A stretch of 64,000 nt of DNA from Neobacillus novalis NBRC 102450 (lineage in GTDB: Bacteria > Bacillota > Bacilli > Bacillales > Cytobacillaceae), in contig NZ_BCVP01000021.1 of the NCBI RefSeq assembly GCF_001591805.1, positions 30,851 to 94,850 on the forward strand. Direction: 5' to 3'. A program made the position numbers and the translations under genes. This document shows, in pieces, positions 42,881 to 53,072 of this stretch. The first letter of the stretch is position 1; every line of letters starts with the position of its first letter. The notes beneath the pieces were generated by a model, which saw only the letters and a program-made list of their open reading frames with translations, did not search any database and was not told where the DNA came from.

Positions 42881-42906
42881 AAAAAGACCGCTTAGGGTCT
42901 TTTTTT
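42881..42906 (+). terminator. Terminator after mntH
   Basis: AAAAAGACC / GGTCTTTTTT hairpin with a six-base loop. Confidence 0.85.
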
Positions 42907-42957
42907 CTTTGTCTTTATTAGGAATGAAAGAGTCGAAGCTCCAACTTCCTGAACGGG

Positions 42958-43407
42958 TTAACCGCGTCTTCCGCCTCTGCCGCCTCTTTTTGTTTCCGTG
43001 TTGCGTTTGAGGCTAGATAAATTCTCTTCACTTGACTTTAAAAATTTAGCCATCTTATCCTCGAAATTTTCCTTCGGTTTGAAACTTCCTTTTGAACGGA
43101 AGTCTTTTGAACGGCTATCAGCTCTTCCTTGCCGCGGTGGGCGTTGTGAATAAGATGAGGGTTGTCCCTCAGGTCGATCTATTGCTTTTTTTATCGATAA
43201 GGCAGTTTTTCCGTCCTTCTCACTAATCACCTTTACCTCAATCAGATCGCCAACCTTAAGATGGTCATTAACATCTTTTACGTAGCTATCTGCAACCTCA
43301 CTGATATGGACAAGACCTGTGGAGCCTCCCGGTAATTCAACGAACGCTCCAAAATTAGTGATTCCTGTTACTTTTCCTTGTACTTTACTGCCGACTTCAA
43401 CTGACAT
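42958..43407 (-). CDS. yabR: S1-domain RNA-binding protein YabR
   Basis: 149 residues from ATG 43407 (upstream GAGGGGG). An S1 domain spans residues 3-75 with KVTGITNFGAFVELPGGSTG and LVHISEVADSYVKDV. A linker rich in Arg, Ser and Pro follows, then a tail MAKFLKSSEENLSSLKRNTE ending RGGRGGRRG. It matches B. subtilis YabR from memory, with a longer linker. In B. subtilis yabR sits by divIC and spoIIE; here it lies between mntH and csp. Confidence 0.88.
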   Translation of the reverse strand: MSVEVGSKVQGKVTGITNFGAFVELPGGSTGLVHISEVADSYVKDVNDHLKVGDLIEVKVISEKDGKTALSIKKAIDRPEGQPSSYSQRPPRQGRADSRSKDFRSKGSFKPKENFEDKMAKFLKSSEENLSSLKRNTETKRGGRGGRRG

Positions 43408-43645
43408 ATTATTATTGTTCCCCCTCAATAAAGTTAACAACTTTAAATTATATCAAATTTTTTTAAAAAATCAATTCCTCATTTTTACATTAAACTTAAT
43501 TTGCATTACTATTTAATCTCTGTTATAGTAAGGGAGAATTATTTTTGTTTGTCGGTAGGATTATTAAGTTATAAACTTTCTGTCTTGAAGAACTAAGCAA
43601 GGATAGTAACACAATGTGTGCCAAGCACACGAGGAGGAAACAACA

Positions 43646-43846
43646 ATGGAACAAGGTAAAGTAAAATGGTTTAATGCAGAAAAAGGATTCGGATTCATCG
43701 AACGCGAAGCAGGAGACGATGTATTCGTACACTTCTCAGCTATCCAAAGCGAAGGTTTCAAATCTCTAGACGAAGGTCAAGCAGTTACATTTGAAGTAGA
43801 ACAAGGTCAACGTGGACCCCAAGCTACTAACGTTCGTAAAGCATAA
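43646..43846 (+). CDS. Cold shock protein (CspB/CspD type)
   Basis: 66-residue RNA chaperone from ATG 43646 with GAGGAGG. RNP1 KGFGFIE and RNP2 VFVHFSAIQ are intact, and the sequence begins [17 protein letters not shown] long leader with a GTGTG/CACAC hairpin (43616-43630) lies just before the ribosome binding site, which may respond to temperature. Followed by a terminator. Confidence 0.96.
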   Translation: MEQGKVKWFNAEKGFGFIEREAGDDVFVHFSAIQSEGFKSLDEGQAVTFEVEQGQRGPQATNVRKA

Positions 43847-43861
43847 TAATAACCAATAGAT

Positions 43862-43890
43862 AAAAAGACTCTCTTGCAGAGTCTTTTTTT
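43862..43890 (+). terminator. Terminator after the cold shock gene
   Basis: AAAAAGACTC / GAGTCTTTTTTT hairpin with a short loop. Confidence 0.88.
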
Positions 43891-43964
43891 GATTTGTCTT
43901 CCATGTATAAAAAAAGATGAGCAGGTACCAAAGTACCGCTCATCGGAGCTAACATTCATTCCCA

Positions 43965-44948
43965 TTAATAGATCTTATCCCCGTTAAAGATGGAATTCTT
44001 AACGACGACATAATCGACATTACGGATGGATTCTAATTTGTTTCCTCCCGCATATGAAATAGAGGACTGCAAATCTTGTTCCATTTCAATCAAAGTATCG
44101 GTTAAAGAACCCCTGTACTCGACAAACATTTTTTTGCCTTCAACATTTTTCTTTTCACCTTTTTGAAATTCCGAAGCGGAACCAAAGTATTCTTTATAAA
44201 GCTTACCATCTTTCTCAACTGTTTCTCCTGGTGACTCTTCATGTCCAGCAAATAAGGATCCAATCATGACCATTGTGGCACCAAATCTGACGGATTTTGC
44301 GATATCACCATGGGTCCGAATCCCACCGTCAGCAATAACAGGCTTACTTGCCGCCTTGGCACACCAGCGCAGTGCCGCCAATTGCCAGCCGCCCGTTCCG
44401 AAGCCAGTTTTAATCTTGGTGATACATACCTTCCCCGGTCCAATGCCTACTTTTGTTGCATCTGCACCTGCATGTTCTAATTCTCTTACAGCTTCTGGAG
44501 TTCCGACATTTCCAGCAATAACAAAGCTTTGCGGTAAATGTTTCTTAATATGCTTAATCATCTCAATCACAGCGTTGGAATGACCATGTGCAATATCAAT
44601 GGTAATGAATTCAGGCGTGAGCTGTTCTTCTGCTAATTGTTGAATAAATGGATATTCTTCCTCTTTAACGCCAACGCTAATAGAGGCGATTAATCCGCGG
44701 GATTTCATATCTTTAATAAAAGCCAGGCGCTTTTCTGGTTCAAAACGATGCATCACATAGAAGTAGCCATTTTCCGCTAAGAAAACCGATATCTTTTCGT
44801 CGATGATTGTCTGCATATTTGCAGGCACAACAGGTAATTTAAATTTATGGCCGCCTAAAGTGACAGTTGTATCACACTCGGATCGGCTATTTACTATACA
44901 TTTTGCTGGAATCAACTGAATATCTTCGTAATCAAATACATTTTCCAT
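43965..44948 (-). CDS. guaC: GMP reductase GuaC
   Basis: Converts GMP to IMP with NADPH; 327 residues from ATG 44948 behind GGGGTG (GTG 44957 overlaps that signal). IMPDH/GMPR barrel: [11 protein letters not shown] near residue 45, a GNVGTPEAV stretch near 148 and the catalytic Cys loop [17 protein letters not shown] near 172. Similar in length and sequence to Firmicute GuaC. A TATAAT-like -10 lies on this strand at 44982-44987. Confidence 0.93.
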   Translation of the reverse strand: MENVFDYEDIQLIPAKCIVNSRSECDTTVTLGGHKFKLPVVPANMQTIIDEKISVFLAENGYFYVMHRFEPEKRLAFIKDMKSRGLIASISVGVKEEEYPFIQQLAEEQLTPEFITIDIAHGHSNAVIEMIKHIKKHLPQSFVIAGNVGTPEAVRELEHAGADATKVGIGPGKVCITKIKTGFGTGGWQLAALRWCAKAASKPVIADGGIRTHGDIAKSVRFGATMVMIGSLFAGHEESPGETVEKDGKLYKEYFGSASEFQKGEKKNVEGKKMFVEYRGSLTDTLIEMEQDLQSSISYAGGNKLESIRNVDYVVVKNSIFNGDKIY

Positions 44949-45064
44949 TAATCGCACCCCTAAACACGAATATTTAAGTTAATTATAATAAAAACGTTCG
45001 TACATTGGTAATGTACATTATTTTCTACAGGATGTCAAAGAGAAAAAAGGGGAGGAGCCAAAAT

Positions 45065-45087
45065 AAAAAAGCCCAATGGGCTTTTTT
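45065..45087. terminator. Terminator downstream of the dioxygenase-like gene
   Basis: AAAAAAGCCC / GGGCTTTTTT with a three- to four-base loop, just beyond the leftward gene's stop codon. Confidence 0.85.
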
Positions 45088-45101
45088 ATTTTTTAAATAG
45101 C

Positions 45102-46085
45102 TTAATTGTATTCTTTCACTATTTCTTTTGTACTTCTTACGGTATCAATCGGGCGAACCATTTTTTCGATTTGATTTCGTTTTGGTTCTAAGAATGGAGG
45201 GAGGGATAATTTTTCTCCAAGTGTTTCATACGGTTCATCTCCCATAAATCCGGGGCCGTCTGTCGCAAATTCAAATAAGATTTGCGGGGCAACTCTTACA
45301 TATAATGATCCGAAGAAGAAACGGTCAATAAATCCAGAGGTACCAAATCCGAAGCCTTCAATCCGTTTAATCCATTCTTCCAAAACAGTACGGTCTTCAA
45401 CACGGAAGGCTGCATGGTGAACGGTACCAAAACCTTGTTGGGAAGGAGGAAGAACCGTATTATATTCGACAACCACTTGGGCTCCATTACCGCCTTCACC
45501 CACTTCAAATAAATGAAAAGAACCTTCTTTTCCAATTTCTTTAAATAATAGAACTTTTTCCATCATTTCTTTAAAGTAATCAAAGTTTGCCACGCGAACA
45601 AAGATGGGTCCTAATCCAGTTATTGCAAATTCTATTGGAATCGGTCCATTTTGCCATGGCGTACCGCTCACAACCCCTTGATTGTTTTCATCTGAAATCA
45701 ATTGGTATTGCTGGTCATCAAAATCGACAAAAGACAGCGTCTTTTTACCAAAAAGTTCTTTGATGCCTGTATGCTTAATTTCTAAACGGTCAAAGCGTTT
45801 TAGCCAATATTCGATGGCAGCATCACTTGGAACACGGAAAGAAGTTTTTGAAATCTCGTTGGTCCCATGGATTCCTTTTGGAATGCCAGGGAAATCAAAG
45901 AAAGTCATATCGGTGCCAGGGCTCCCAGCATCATCGGCAAAAAATAAATGATAGGTCTGAATGTCATCTTGATTGACCGTTTTCTTTACTAAACGCATCC
46001 CTAAAACATACGTGAAAAATTGATAATTCTTTTCTGCGCTGCTGGTAATCGCTGTAACATGGTGAATTCCTTTTAATCCGTTCAT
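45102..46085 (-). CDS. Ring-cleaving dioxygenase / glyoxalase-family protein (MhqA/MhqO type)
   Basis: 327 residues from ATG 46085 with GGAGGAG. Two vicinal-oxygen-chelate modules; metal-ligand candidates are in GIHHVTAIT near the N-terminus and in GTVHHAAFRV near 217. A Glu ligand in LYVRVAPQILFEFATD lies near 275. B. subtilis homologues MhqA/MhqE/MhqO are induced by quinones and catechols. No MhqR regulator is adjacent. Confidence 0.85.
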   Translation of the reverse strand: MNGLKGIHHVTAITSSAEKNYQFFTYVLGMRLVKKTVNQDDIQTYHLFFADDAGSPGTDMTFFDFPGIPKGIHGTNEISKTSFRVPSDAAIEYWLKRFDRLEIKHTGIKELFGKKTLSFVDFDDQQYQLISDENNQGVVSGTPWQNGPIPIEFAITGLGPIFVRVANFDYFKEMMEKVLLFKEIGKEGSFHLFEVGEGGNGAQVVVEYNTVLPPSQQGFGTVHHAAFRVEDRTVLEEWIKRIEGFGFGTSGFIDRFFFGSLYVRVAPQILFEFATDGPGFMGDEPYETLGEKLSLPPFLEPKRNQIEKMVRPIDTVRSTKEIVKEYN

Positions 46086-46305
46086 TTTATCTCCTCCAAT
46101 AATTCTCAATTTGTGTGTATCAATATGTTTCCATTTAAGCTGTTTTCCTACTCAGGAAAAAAGGCATCCATAGAGGACTCAAACAGTTACATAATGAAAA
46201 ATGGCATGGTAACTGTCTTTAATTAAAATATCTCAAATTCAAGATAAATAATATCACGCTTTATTTTTGCTGTCAATGGATAGGTTAGGGACAAGGTGCG
46301 CGTCC

Positions 46306-47118
46306 CTATTCTTCGAGGATGGTTTGTATGTAAAAAGAAGGTATTGCAGCCCCAATAATTTCTTTTGTTTCAACAGCAGGATCCTGTATTGTGGCGAAGA
46401 TTACACCAATTACTTCTCCATGTTGATTTATAACTGGACTTCCACTATTTCCTTTATAGATGGGCGCATTTATCATCATAACCGGAGCTTCGATGTCTTT
46501 TAACATGACTTTACCGACAATCGTGCCTTCATTTGCTATTTGGGTAAAGGCTAACGGGTTCCCAATAAAGGTAATTTTCTCGCCTACCCGCTGCTCCCAC
46601 TCTTTTTCAACAGCAAGCGGCAGAACTGGCAGGTTATTGGCCTCTATATCAACAATAGCAAGATCAAGTTCCGGATGCTTCGTGATGACCTTTCCCACAT
46701 AGGATTCTCCTGTATTTAAATGGACATTCACCCTATTTGTGTTTTCGACAACGTGTGCATTTGTTACGATTAATCCTTCGGAAGCGACATTAAAGCCTGT
46801 TCCTTTTACTCCATTCCATTCAATGGTCACGACAGATTTCTTGTATTCGCTCACTTCCGGTTTTTTTGAAAGTCTGTTTGACACCTCAATAAAACGGAAA
46901 GCGGGGAGATTGAAGACATCAAACCACATCCCTAATCCGCTTATTAACAGGGCAATCACGAGCAGTGAACTAACTATTTTACCGATAACTATTTTCCGCT
47001 TTTTTCTTTGTGCTTTTTCTTTTTCCCATTTCTGGGGCTCTTCTCCTGCAAAAAAATCTTCCCAATCCATTTCTTCATCCGTCTGTTCTTGTTTATACTC
47101 TTTATTTTCCTTCTCCAT
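46306..47118 (-). CDS. Membrane-anchored trypsin-like serine protease (HtrA-like, no PDZ)
   Basis: 270 residues. An acidic cytoplasmic N-terminus (1-40) is followed by one membrane span (about 47-66) and an extracytoplasmic trypsin-like domain. Catalytic triad: His in VTNAHVVEN near 120, Asp in LDLAIVDIE near 150 and Ser in YKGNSGSPV near 224. It stops after the protease fold with no PDZ domain, so it is shorter than HtrA. The 196 bases to the next gene on the left show no gene. Confidence 0.88.
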   Translation of the reverse strand: MEKENKEYKQEQTDEEMDWEDFFAGEEPQKWEKEKAQRKKRKIVIGKIVSSLLVIALLISGLGMWFDVFNLPAFRFIEVSNRLSKKPEVSEYKKSVVTIEWNGVKGTGFNVASEGLIVTNAHVVENTNRVNVHLNTGESYVGKVITKHPELDLAIVDIEANNLPVLPLAVEKEWEQRVGEKITFIGNPLAFTQIANEGTIVGKVMLKDIEAPVMMINAPIYKGNSGSPVINQHGEVIGVIFATIQDPAVETKEIIGAAIPSFYIQTILEE

Positions 47119-47286
47119 TGATTACTCCTCTTTAGATGGTTGTATATTCCTATTATAACAATTTTTACAGATGGATTTAAAGAAAGTGATTTGAACTGAT
47201 TTTTGTTCAGTAAGCATTTAAGTTTGTTTCCTGTATTTCAATTGGTACTATAGTAGTAATCTTTTTTAATGAAAGGACAAATTCAC

Positions 47287-48288
47287 ATGGCAAACATTCA
47301 TATACCTGTCTCTGTCTTAAATCTCGCCCCGGTCCGAGAGGGACAGCCTTCTAGGCAAGCCATTGAGGCAATGGTGGATCTTGCGCAAGCAGCAGAAAAA
47401 ATGGGGTATCAACGTTATTGGATTGCGGAACATCATAATTCTCCGACGCTCGTCAGTTCAGCAACGTCCATCTTAATTAAACATACATTAGAGCATACCA
47501 ATCACATCCGTGTTGGATCGGGCGGGATTATGCTTCCTAACCATTCCCCGTTAGTGGTAGCTGAACAATTCGGAACGATGGCGACCATTTATCCTAATCG
47601 TGTCGATCTGGGTCTAGGCCGCGCTCCTGGTACCGATATGATGACTGCAAATGCCCTAAGACGCTCGAAAAATGATTCTGTTTATACATTTCCAGATGAT
47701 GTTAAGGCATTGCTTACCTATTTTGGCCCGGAAGAACAGCAAGATTTTGTGCGAGCCTATCCTGGTGTTGGCACGAATATCCCGGTCTATATCCTTGGCT
47801 CTTCCACGGATTCCGCTTATTTGGCAGCAAGAATGGGTCTTCCGTATGTATTCGCCTCCCATTTTGCACCGAGATTCATGGAAGAAGCGATTTCGATTTA
47901 TCGTGACCGTTTCCAACCGTCAGAGTATTTGGACAAACCGTATATGATTGTCTGTTTAAATGTCATTGCAGCAGAGACCGATGAAGAGGCGAAGTTTTTA
48001 TCGACAACGATGCAGCAATTTATCCTGAATGTGGTTCGTAGTTCGCGAAATCCGTTACAGCCTCCCGTTGAAAACATGGAAGAGCTTTGGAATCCAATGG
48101 AAAAAGAAATGGCCGCATCGATGTCTAGTGTGACGTTATTGGGAAGCAAAGAGACAGTCAGACAACAGTTGATCCGTTTTCAAGAAAAATATAACGTAGA
48201 TGAAGTCATGGCTGTGTCCTATATTTACGATCCAAATAAACAAAAACGTTCGTATGAAATATTGAAAGAAGTGGTAGATGGGGAATGA
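47287..48288 (+). CDS. Luciferase-like flavin monooxygenase (MsnO8 type)
   Basis: 333 residues from ATG 47287. LLM-family TIM barrel with YWIAEHHN near residue 46, [20 protein letters not shown] near 75-94, a [11 protein letters not shown] segment near 109 and the [10 protein letters not shown] region near 195. Uses FMNH2 and oxygen on an unknown substrate. Standalone; followed by a partial GTGTCAGGCACC element. Confidence 0.9.
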   Translation: MANIHIPVSVLNLAPVREGQPSRQAIEAMVDLAQAAEKMGYQRYWIAEHHNSPTLVSSATSILIKHTLEHTNHIRVGSGGIMLPNHSPLVVAEQFGTMATIYPNRVDLGLGRAPGTDMMTANALRRSKNDSVYTFPDDVKALLTYFGPEEQQDFVRAYPGVGTNIPVYILGSSTDSAYLAARMGLPYVFASHFAPRFMEEAISIYRDRFQPSEYLDKPYMIVCLNVIAAETDEEAKFLSTTMQQFILNVVRSSRNPLQPPVENMEELWNPMEKEMAASMSSVTLLGSKETVRQQLIRFQEKYNVDEVMAVSYIYDPNKQKRSYEILKEVVDGE

Positions 48289-48322
48289 TGAAATAGAAAA
48301 ATACCACTGATGAAGGGGAAAA

Positions 48323-48361
48323 AGGTGTCAGGCACCATCCAAAAAATTGGATGGTGCCTTT
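48323..48361. repeat. GTGTCAGGCACC palindromic element, copy 4 (one arm shortened)
   Basis: GGTGTCAGGCACCATCC followed by GGATGGTGCCTTT; the right arm has lost its TGACACC end. It lies in the 342-base gap between the monooxygenase and qoxA. Confidence 0.75.
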
Positions 48362-48560
48362 ATTCTTGTTATCGCTGATTTGAAAACTCACTTCTCATTG
48401 TGAATCTATTGACCGAACCTATTATAATAATATAACTTTATTCTAAAAGCTAATGATTTGCTCGATAATTTTTTATTGGAAAAGTGATTATGAACATTCA
48501 GTGACACATTCCATTTGCAGGTGTTCTTTCTGATGATTTGGTATTAAGATATAGTCAAAG

Positions 48561-48576
48561 TGTGATTTATATCACA
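48561..48576. promoter_or_regulatory. Perfect Fnr-type palindrome upstream of qoxA
   Basis: TGTGATTTATATCACA matches the B. subtilis Fnr consensus TGTGA-N6-TCACA exactly. It lies 54 bases before the qoxA start, in a position where a bound regulator could affect the promoter. Fnr or another Crp-family regulator may tie the aerobic oxidase to oxygen supply. Confidence 0.65.
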
Positions 48577-48630
48577 TACTAATCTTTAAAATTAGTTTTC
48601 TAGAATAATAGAAAGGGGAATTACTACAAA

Positions 48631-49548
48631 ATGAAATGGGCTTTATTGACACTTCTTTTTACTATAGCCGCTGTGCTAACAGGTTGTGAACCATTAATGG
48701 TTTTGGATCCTAAAGGACCACAAGCTGCCACACAAGCAAAGGACATTATGCTATCAATCGGAATCATGTCGGTTATCGTCCTTGCTGTTTTTTCGATCCT
48801 GGTTATTATGTTAATAAAATATCGTGCTTCTAAACAAAGCAAGGATTATGAACCTCCCCACATTGAAGGAAGTACGTTGGTGGAAACGATTTGTGTGGGA
48901 ATTCCAGTACTAATTGTCATTTTCCTCTCAATTGTGTCTGTTCAAAGTAACTATAAAGTTGAGGCCAAACCGACGGGGTATGGTGATAAAGAACCATTAA
49001 TAATATACGCATCCTCCTCAAATTGGAAATGGCATTTTAGTTACCCGGAAGAAAACATTGAAACAGTTAATTATTTGTATATACCTACAGACCGGCCAAT
49101 TGAATTTAAACTTTATTCTTATGGGCCAATCACCAGTTTCTGGATTCCACAGCTTGGCGGACAAAAATACGCGATGTCAGACATGGTCAACACCCTGCAC
49201 TTAGCAGCAGATGTTCCAGGTGAATTCATGGGACGAAATGCAAACTTTAGCGGGAAGGGTTTCGCTGAAAATACGTTCAATGTAAAGGCTATGTCTGAGA
49301 CTGAATTTGATAAATGGGTTAAAGAGGTTAAGAAAACCGCAAAACCATTGACAGAAGACAAATTTGCCGAATTACTTAAACCGGGTCACCTGGGGCAGTC
49401 CACATATACTGGAACGCATTTAGAATTTTTGCCGCCGCCGGAAGGTGAAAATGGTGGACATAACCATGGATCTAGTCATTCTACGAAAATGGAAAAAGAT
49501 GGAAATGAAAGTGAAAATAGTTCGGAATCACAACAACATCATCATTAA
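48631..49548 (+). CDS. qoxA: Cytochrome aa3 quinol oxidase subunit II, QoxA
   Basis: 305 residues. Lipoprotein signal with AVLTGCEP near residue 20, two membrane spans (about 40-62 and 85-106), then an extracytoplasmic cupredoxin domain. The CuA Cys-x3-Cys ligands of cytochrome-c-type oxidases are absent, as expected for a quinol oxidase. The C-terminus is His/Gly/Ser-rich. Start of the four-gene qox operon. Confidence 0.93.
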   Translation: MKWALLTLLFTIAAVLTGCEPLMVLDPKGPQAATQAKDIMLSIGIMSVIVLAVFSILVIMLIKYRASKQSKDYEPPHIEGSTLVETICVGIPVLIVIFLSIVSVQSNYKVEAKPTGYGDKEPLIIYASSSNWKWHFSYPEENIETVNYLYIPTDRPIEFKLYSYGPITSFWIPQLGGQKYAMSDMVNTLHLAADVPGEFMGRNANFSGKGFAENTFNVKAMSETEFDKWVKEVKKTAKPLTEDKFAELLKPGHLGQSTYTGTHLEFLPPPEGENGGHNHGSSHSTKMEKDGNESENSSESQQHHH

Positions 49549-49601
49549 TAGTTTTCAAGTTTATCATAAGTAATCTCTCTCTTGAAAGGAGTCACAATAG
49601 T

Positions 49602-51545
49602 ATGGATTTCTTTGATCGCTTTGCTATCCCGAATCCAAGTCCCGCGATATATGCCTCGATGGTCGCCATTGGATTAACAATGATTGCGATACTCGCCGGT
49701 TTAACCTATTTTAAAAAATGGGGTTATCTTTGGCGCGAATGGTTAACGACAGTTGACCATAAACGGATTGGAATTATGTATTTATTGTCTGCTTTGTTAA
49801 TGTTATTCCGCGGCGGAGTAGACGCGATAATGATGCGGGCGCAGCTAGCCGTACCGGAAAACAAACTGCTCGATGCCCAGCATTATAATGAAATTTTCAC
49901 GACACACGGAATCGTGATGATTATCTTTATGGCGATGCCATTCATTATGGCGTTAATGAACTTTGTGGTGCCATTACAAATCGGGGCGCGTGACGTAGCG
50001 TTCCCACGCTTGAATGCCCTAAGTTTCTGGTTATTCTTCATGGGCGCCATGCTTTTTAATATTTCTTTCGTCATCGGCGGTTCACCAGATGCAGGCTGGA
50101 CCTCGTATTTCCCGCTGGCAGGAACCGAATTTAGTGAATCGGTTGGATCGAATTATTATATGATTGCGATTCAAATTGCCGGTATTGGGTCATTAATGAC
50201 AGGGATCAATTTCATCACTACTATTTTAAAAATGAGAGCTCCTGGCATGACATTAATGAAAATGCCAATGTTTACATGGGCTTCCTTAGTAACGAACGCG
50301 ATTATCGTTTTTGCGTTTCCAGTATTAACAGTATTACTAGCGATGGGAACAATGGATCGCCTATTTGGAACCCATTTCTTTACCACGACAAATGGCGGGA
50401 TGGATATGCTTTGGGCGAACTTCTTCTGGGTATGGGGACATCCAGAGGTATATATCTTAATTTTACCGGCATTTGGGATTTATAGTGAGGTCATTTCAAC
50501 CTTTGCTCGAAGAAACCTTTATGGGTATAAATCGATGGTCGGCTCCATGGTGATTATTTCACTGCTTTCTTTCTTAGTCTGGACACATCATTTCTTTACC
50601 ATGGGTCAAGGCGCACTGACAAACAGTATCTTCTCGATTACGACCATGGCGATTGCTGTACCGACAGGTGTGAAACTGTTTAACTGGCTATTTACACTTT
50701 GGAAAGGAAAAATTGAGGTAACGACACCAATGCTTTATGCATTGCTGTTTATTCCAACCTTCACCATCGGCGGGGTCACAGGAGTAATGCTTGGGATGTC
50801 TGCTGCCGACTATCAGTACCATAACACGATGTTCTTAGTCGCGCACTTCCATATGGTTATTATTCCGGGTGTCGTATTTGCGATGCTGGCTGGTCTTACT
50901 TTCTATTGGCCAAAAATGTTCGGATTCATGTTGAATGAAAGAATCGGGAAGTGGGCGGCATGGATTATTTCCATGAGCACACTAATGGCATTCATCCCAA
51001 TGTTTTTCTCTGGCTTAGATGGGCAGGCGCGCCGGATGTACACCTACTCTGAATCTACTGGATTCGGACCATGGAATATGGTTTCGTTTATTGGTGCAGC
51101 CGGACTTGCGGTAGGTTTTGCGTTAATCGTATACAACATCTACTACAGTACTCGCTATGCCTCAAGGAATATCGCCGCAGATCCTTGGGATGCACGTTCT
51201 TTAGAATGGGCTACGCATACCCCGGTACCGGCATATAATTTCGCGATTCTACCGCAGGTGAAATCATCTGAAGCTTTATGGGATGCGAAGAAACATGGTC
51301 ATGAGTTATTCCCAGGTGAATATGAAAAAATTCATATGCCAAATAACAGCGGTGTACCGTTTATCATGAGCTGTATCTTCTTTGGATGGGGATTTTCCTT
51401 TGTATTCAGCTTATGGATACCACTTATTTTGACAACCATCGGAATATTCGTATGTATGGGACTTCGTTCTTTTGAAAAAGACCATGGTCATTACATTTCC
51501 GTTGATGAAATCGAAGAGACTGAAAATAATTTGCGAGGTGCTTAA
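49602..51545 (+). CDS. qoxB: Cytochrome aa3 quinol oxidase subunit I, QoxB
   Basis: 647-residue heme-copper oxidase core. DHKRIGIMYL near residue 53, heme ligand His in FTTHGIVMIIF near 104, WVWGHPEVYILILP near 275 (CuB His and cross-linked Tyr), the HHFFTMG region near 328 and VAHFHMVI near 413 (heme ligands). Reduces oxygen with electrons from quinol while pumping protons. 53 bases after qoxA. Confidence 0.96.
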   Translation: MDFFDRFAIPNPSPAIYASMVAIGLTMIAILAGLTYFKKWGYLWREWLTTVDHKRIGIMYLLSALLMLFRGGVDAIMMRAQLAVPENKLLDAQHYNEIFTTHGIVMIIFMAMPFIMALMNFVVPLQIGARDVAFPRLNALSFWLFFMGAMLFNISFVIGGSPDAGWTSYFPLAGTEFSESVGSNYYMIAIQIAGIGSLMTGINFITTILKMRAPGMTLMKMPMFTWASLVTNAIIVFAFPVLTVLLAMGTMDRLFGTHFFTTTNGGMDMLWANFFWVWGHPEVYILILPAFGIYSEVISTFARRNLYGYKSMVGSMVIISLLSFLVWTHHFFTMGQGALTNSIFSITTMAIAVPTGVKLFNWLFTLWKGKIEVTTPMLYALLFIPTFTIGGVTGVMLGMSAADYQYHNTMFLVAHFHMVIIPGVVFAMLAGLTFYWPKMFGFMLNERIGKWAAWIISMSTLMAFIPMFFSGLDGQARRMYTYSESTGFGPWNMVSFIGAAGLAVGFALIVYNIYYSTRYASRNIAADPWDARSLEWATHTPVPAYNFAILPQVKSSEALWDAKKHGHELFPGEYEKIHMPNNSGVPFIMSCIFFGWGFSFVFSLWIPLILTTIGIFVCMGLRSFEKDHGHYISVDEIEETENNLRGA

Positions 51546-51548
51546 CAA

Positions 51549-52145
51549 ATGAAAATAGATAACTCGCTGCCGCTTGAATATAGTACGGAAGAAAATAGTA
51601 ATAAAATTTTAGGCTTTTGGATATTTCTTGGTGCGGAAATTATGCTGTTTGCTACGCTTTTTTCAGCCTATTTCACATTAGTGGACCGCACGGGAAACGG
51701 GCCATCAGGGGCAGAGATTTTTGAAATTACTCCCGTCCTAATTGAAACATTTCTACTGTTAACGAGTAGTTTTACGATTGGCCTTGGGATTCATGCGATG
51801 CGGCTAGGCAATAAGAAAGCGATGATGGCATTCTTTTCTGTCACACTGCTCCTTGGTCTTGGGTTCTTGGGAGTTGAAATTTATGAGTTCGTCCATTATG
51901 TTCATATTGGCGCAGGACTGCAAACAAGTGCCTTTACCGCGATTCTATTAACGACATTAGGAACGCATGGTGCGCACGTAACATTTGGCTTATTCTGGGG
52001 ATTATTTATCATTCTGCAAGTGAAAAAGCGTGGTTTGAACCCCGAAACCGCCAATAAATCATTTATCTTCTCATTGTACTGGCATTTCTTAGACGTCGTC
52101 TGGATCTTTATTTTCAGCTTTGTCTATCTGAAAGGAATGATGTAG
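51549..52145 (+). CDS. qoxC: Cytochrome aa3 quinol oxidase subunit III, QoxC
   Basis: 198 residues, five hydrophobic spans. FWIFLGAEIMLFATLFSAYF near residue 24 and the YWHFLDVVWIFIF ending are typical of oxidase subunit III. Starts three bases after qoxB. Confidence 0.94.
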   Translation: MKIDNSLPLEYSTEENSNKILGFWIFLGAEIMLFATLFSAYFTLVDRTGNGPSGAEIFEITPVLIETFLLLTSSFTIGLGIHAMRLGNKKAMMAFFSVTLLLGLGFLGVEIYEFVHYVHIGAGLQTSAFTAILLTTLGTHGAHVTFGLFWGLFIILQVKKRGLNPETANKSFIFSLYWHFLDVVWIFIFSFVYLKGMM

Positions 52146-52147
52146 TC

Positions 52148-52432
52148 ATGAGAGAGTTATTCCCGATGAAGCAGGTAATGGGGTTTGTCTTTTCCCTGCT
52201 CCTTACTATCGTTGCACTTGCTGTTTACTTTTTAGACATGTCGATCACAATTGGAATGACGCTCCTTCTTGTAACAGCCTTCATTCAAGCTGCCGTACAG
52301 CTGGTAGTATTTATGCATGCGGGTGAAACGAAGGATAGGGGAGCCATCTATACGAACATCTATTATGGAATCTTTATTGCTTTAGTTACCGTATTCGGTA
52401 CATTATTATGTATGATTTGGGGTTATCTTTAA
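52148..52432 (+). CDS. qoxD: Cytochrome aa3 quinol oxidase subunit IV, QoxD
   Basis: 94 residues with three membrane spans and the subunit IV stretch VQLVVFMHAGE near 58. Two bases after qoxC. Last gene of the operon. Confidence 0.93.
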   Translation: MRELFPMKQVMGFVFSLLLTIVALAVYFLDMSITIGMTLLLVTAFIQAAVQLVVFMHAGETKDRGAIYTNIYYGIFIALVTVFGTLLCMIWGYL

Positions 52433-52440
52433 ATAAAAAA

Positions 52441-52467
52441 AGGAGCGTCTTTAGCCGAGACGCTCCT
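52441..52467. terminator. Bidirectional terminator after qoxD
   Basis: AGGAGCGTCT / AGACGCTCCT with a seven-base loop between the convergent qoxD and small membrane-protein genes; an A run precedes and T-rich DNA follows. Confidence 0.85.
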
Positions 52468-52711
52468 ATTTGTATTTATTCGGTGTCATTTTCTGACCTT
52501 TATCTGTTTTCTTCAGCACTTCCTCTGTTGCTACAAAAAACACACCCATTAGAAAGATGAACACAGCACCCATGATGATCCCAATGGAAATGCCAATTAA
52601 ATTGCTGTAACCGTTTACAAGGAAACTATAGAAAAAAGTTAAAATTCCAATTGTTAGTAAAATACCGCCGGAAACCTTTACAGTATTCAAGATTTTTAAA
52701 TTTGATACCAT
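52466..52711 (-). CDS. Small two-span membrane protein (81 aa)
   Basis: 81 residues with GGAGGTTG before the start. Two hydrophobic spans (about 13-32 and 38-61) and a basic tail KKTDKGQKMTPNKYK. The family is not recognised. Convergent with qoxD. The 361 bases to its right, up to the subtilase, hold only promoter-like DNA (TTGTTG 53014-53019 and TATAAT 53036-53041). Confidence 0.65.
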   Translation of the reverse strand: MVSNLKILNTVKVSGGILLTIGILTFFYSFLVNGYSNLIGISIGIIMGAVFIFLMGVFFVATEEVLKKTDKGQKMTPNKYK

Positions 52712-53072
52712 TTTTCTTCAACCTCCTTTTCTATATTATTCACTTTGTTCACAAAATTGTCAAAATTAATTTTCATGAATTATCAGAAAGATGATATATT
52801 TAAATGTTTGAGGATGCTTATGCTCATTTTATGTACCTATAAACATGGGGGAATAAGCTAAGAAATTAGTTTGATATTTTCGACAAAATATGCAAGCAAT
52901 CCCTCCTAAAGTATATTTCCTTTATCCTAAATATCCGTAGATTAGTGGAAAAAAATACATTTTATACAATCCTTAAGTAGGTTATGTGGTTTTTCGCTGC
53001 CGAAAAAAGAAGATTGTTGAAATAATATTTTGCAATATAATGAAAATTGGAATATAAAAAGGAGGTTTCTTT

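Noticed and set aside
45102..46085. Assigning the gene as catechol 2,3-dioxygenase
   Set aside because: The fold and motifs fit the MhqA/MhqO group, whose members are not clearly extradiol dioxygenases of a catechol pathway; no other catechol genes are near.
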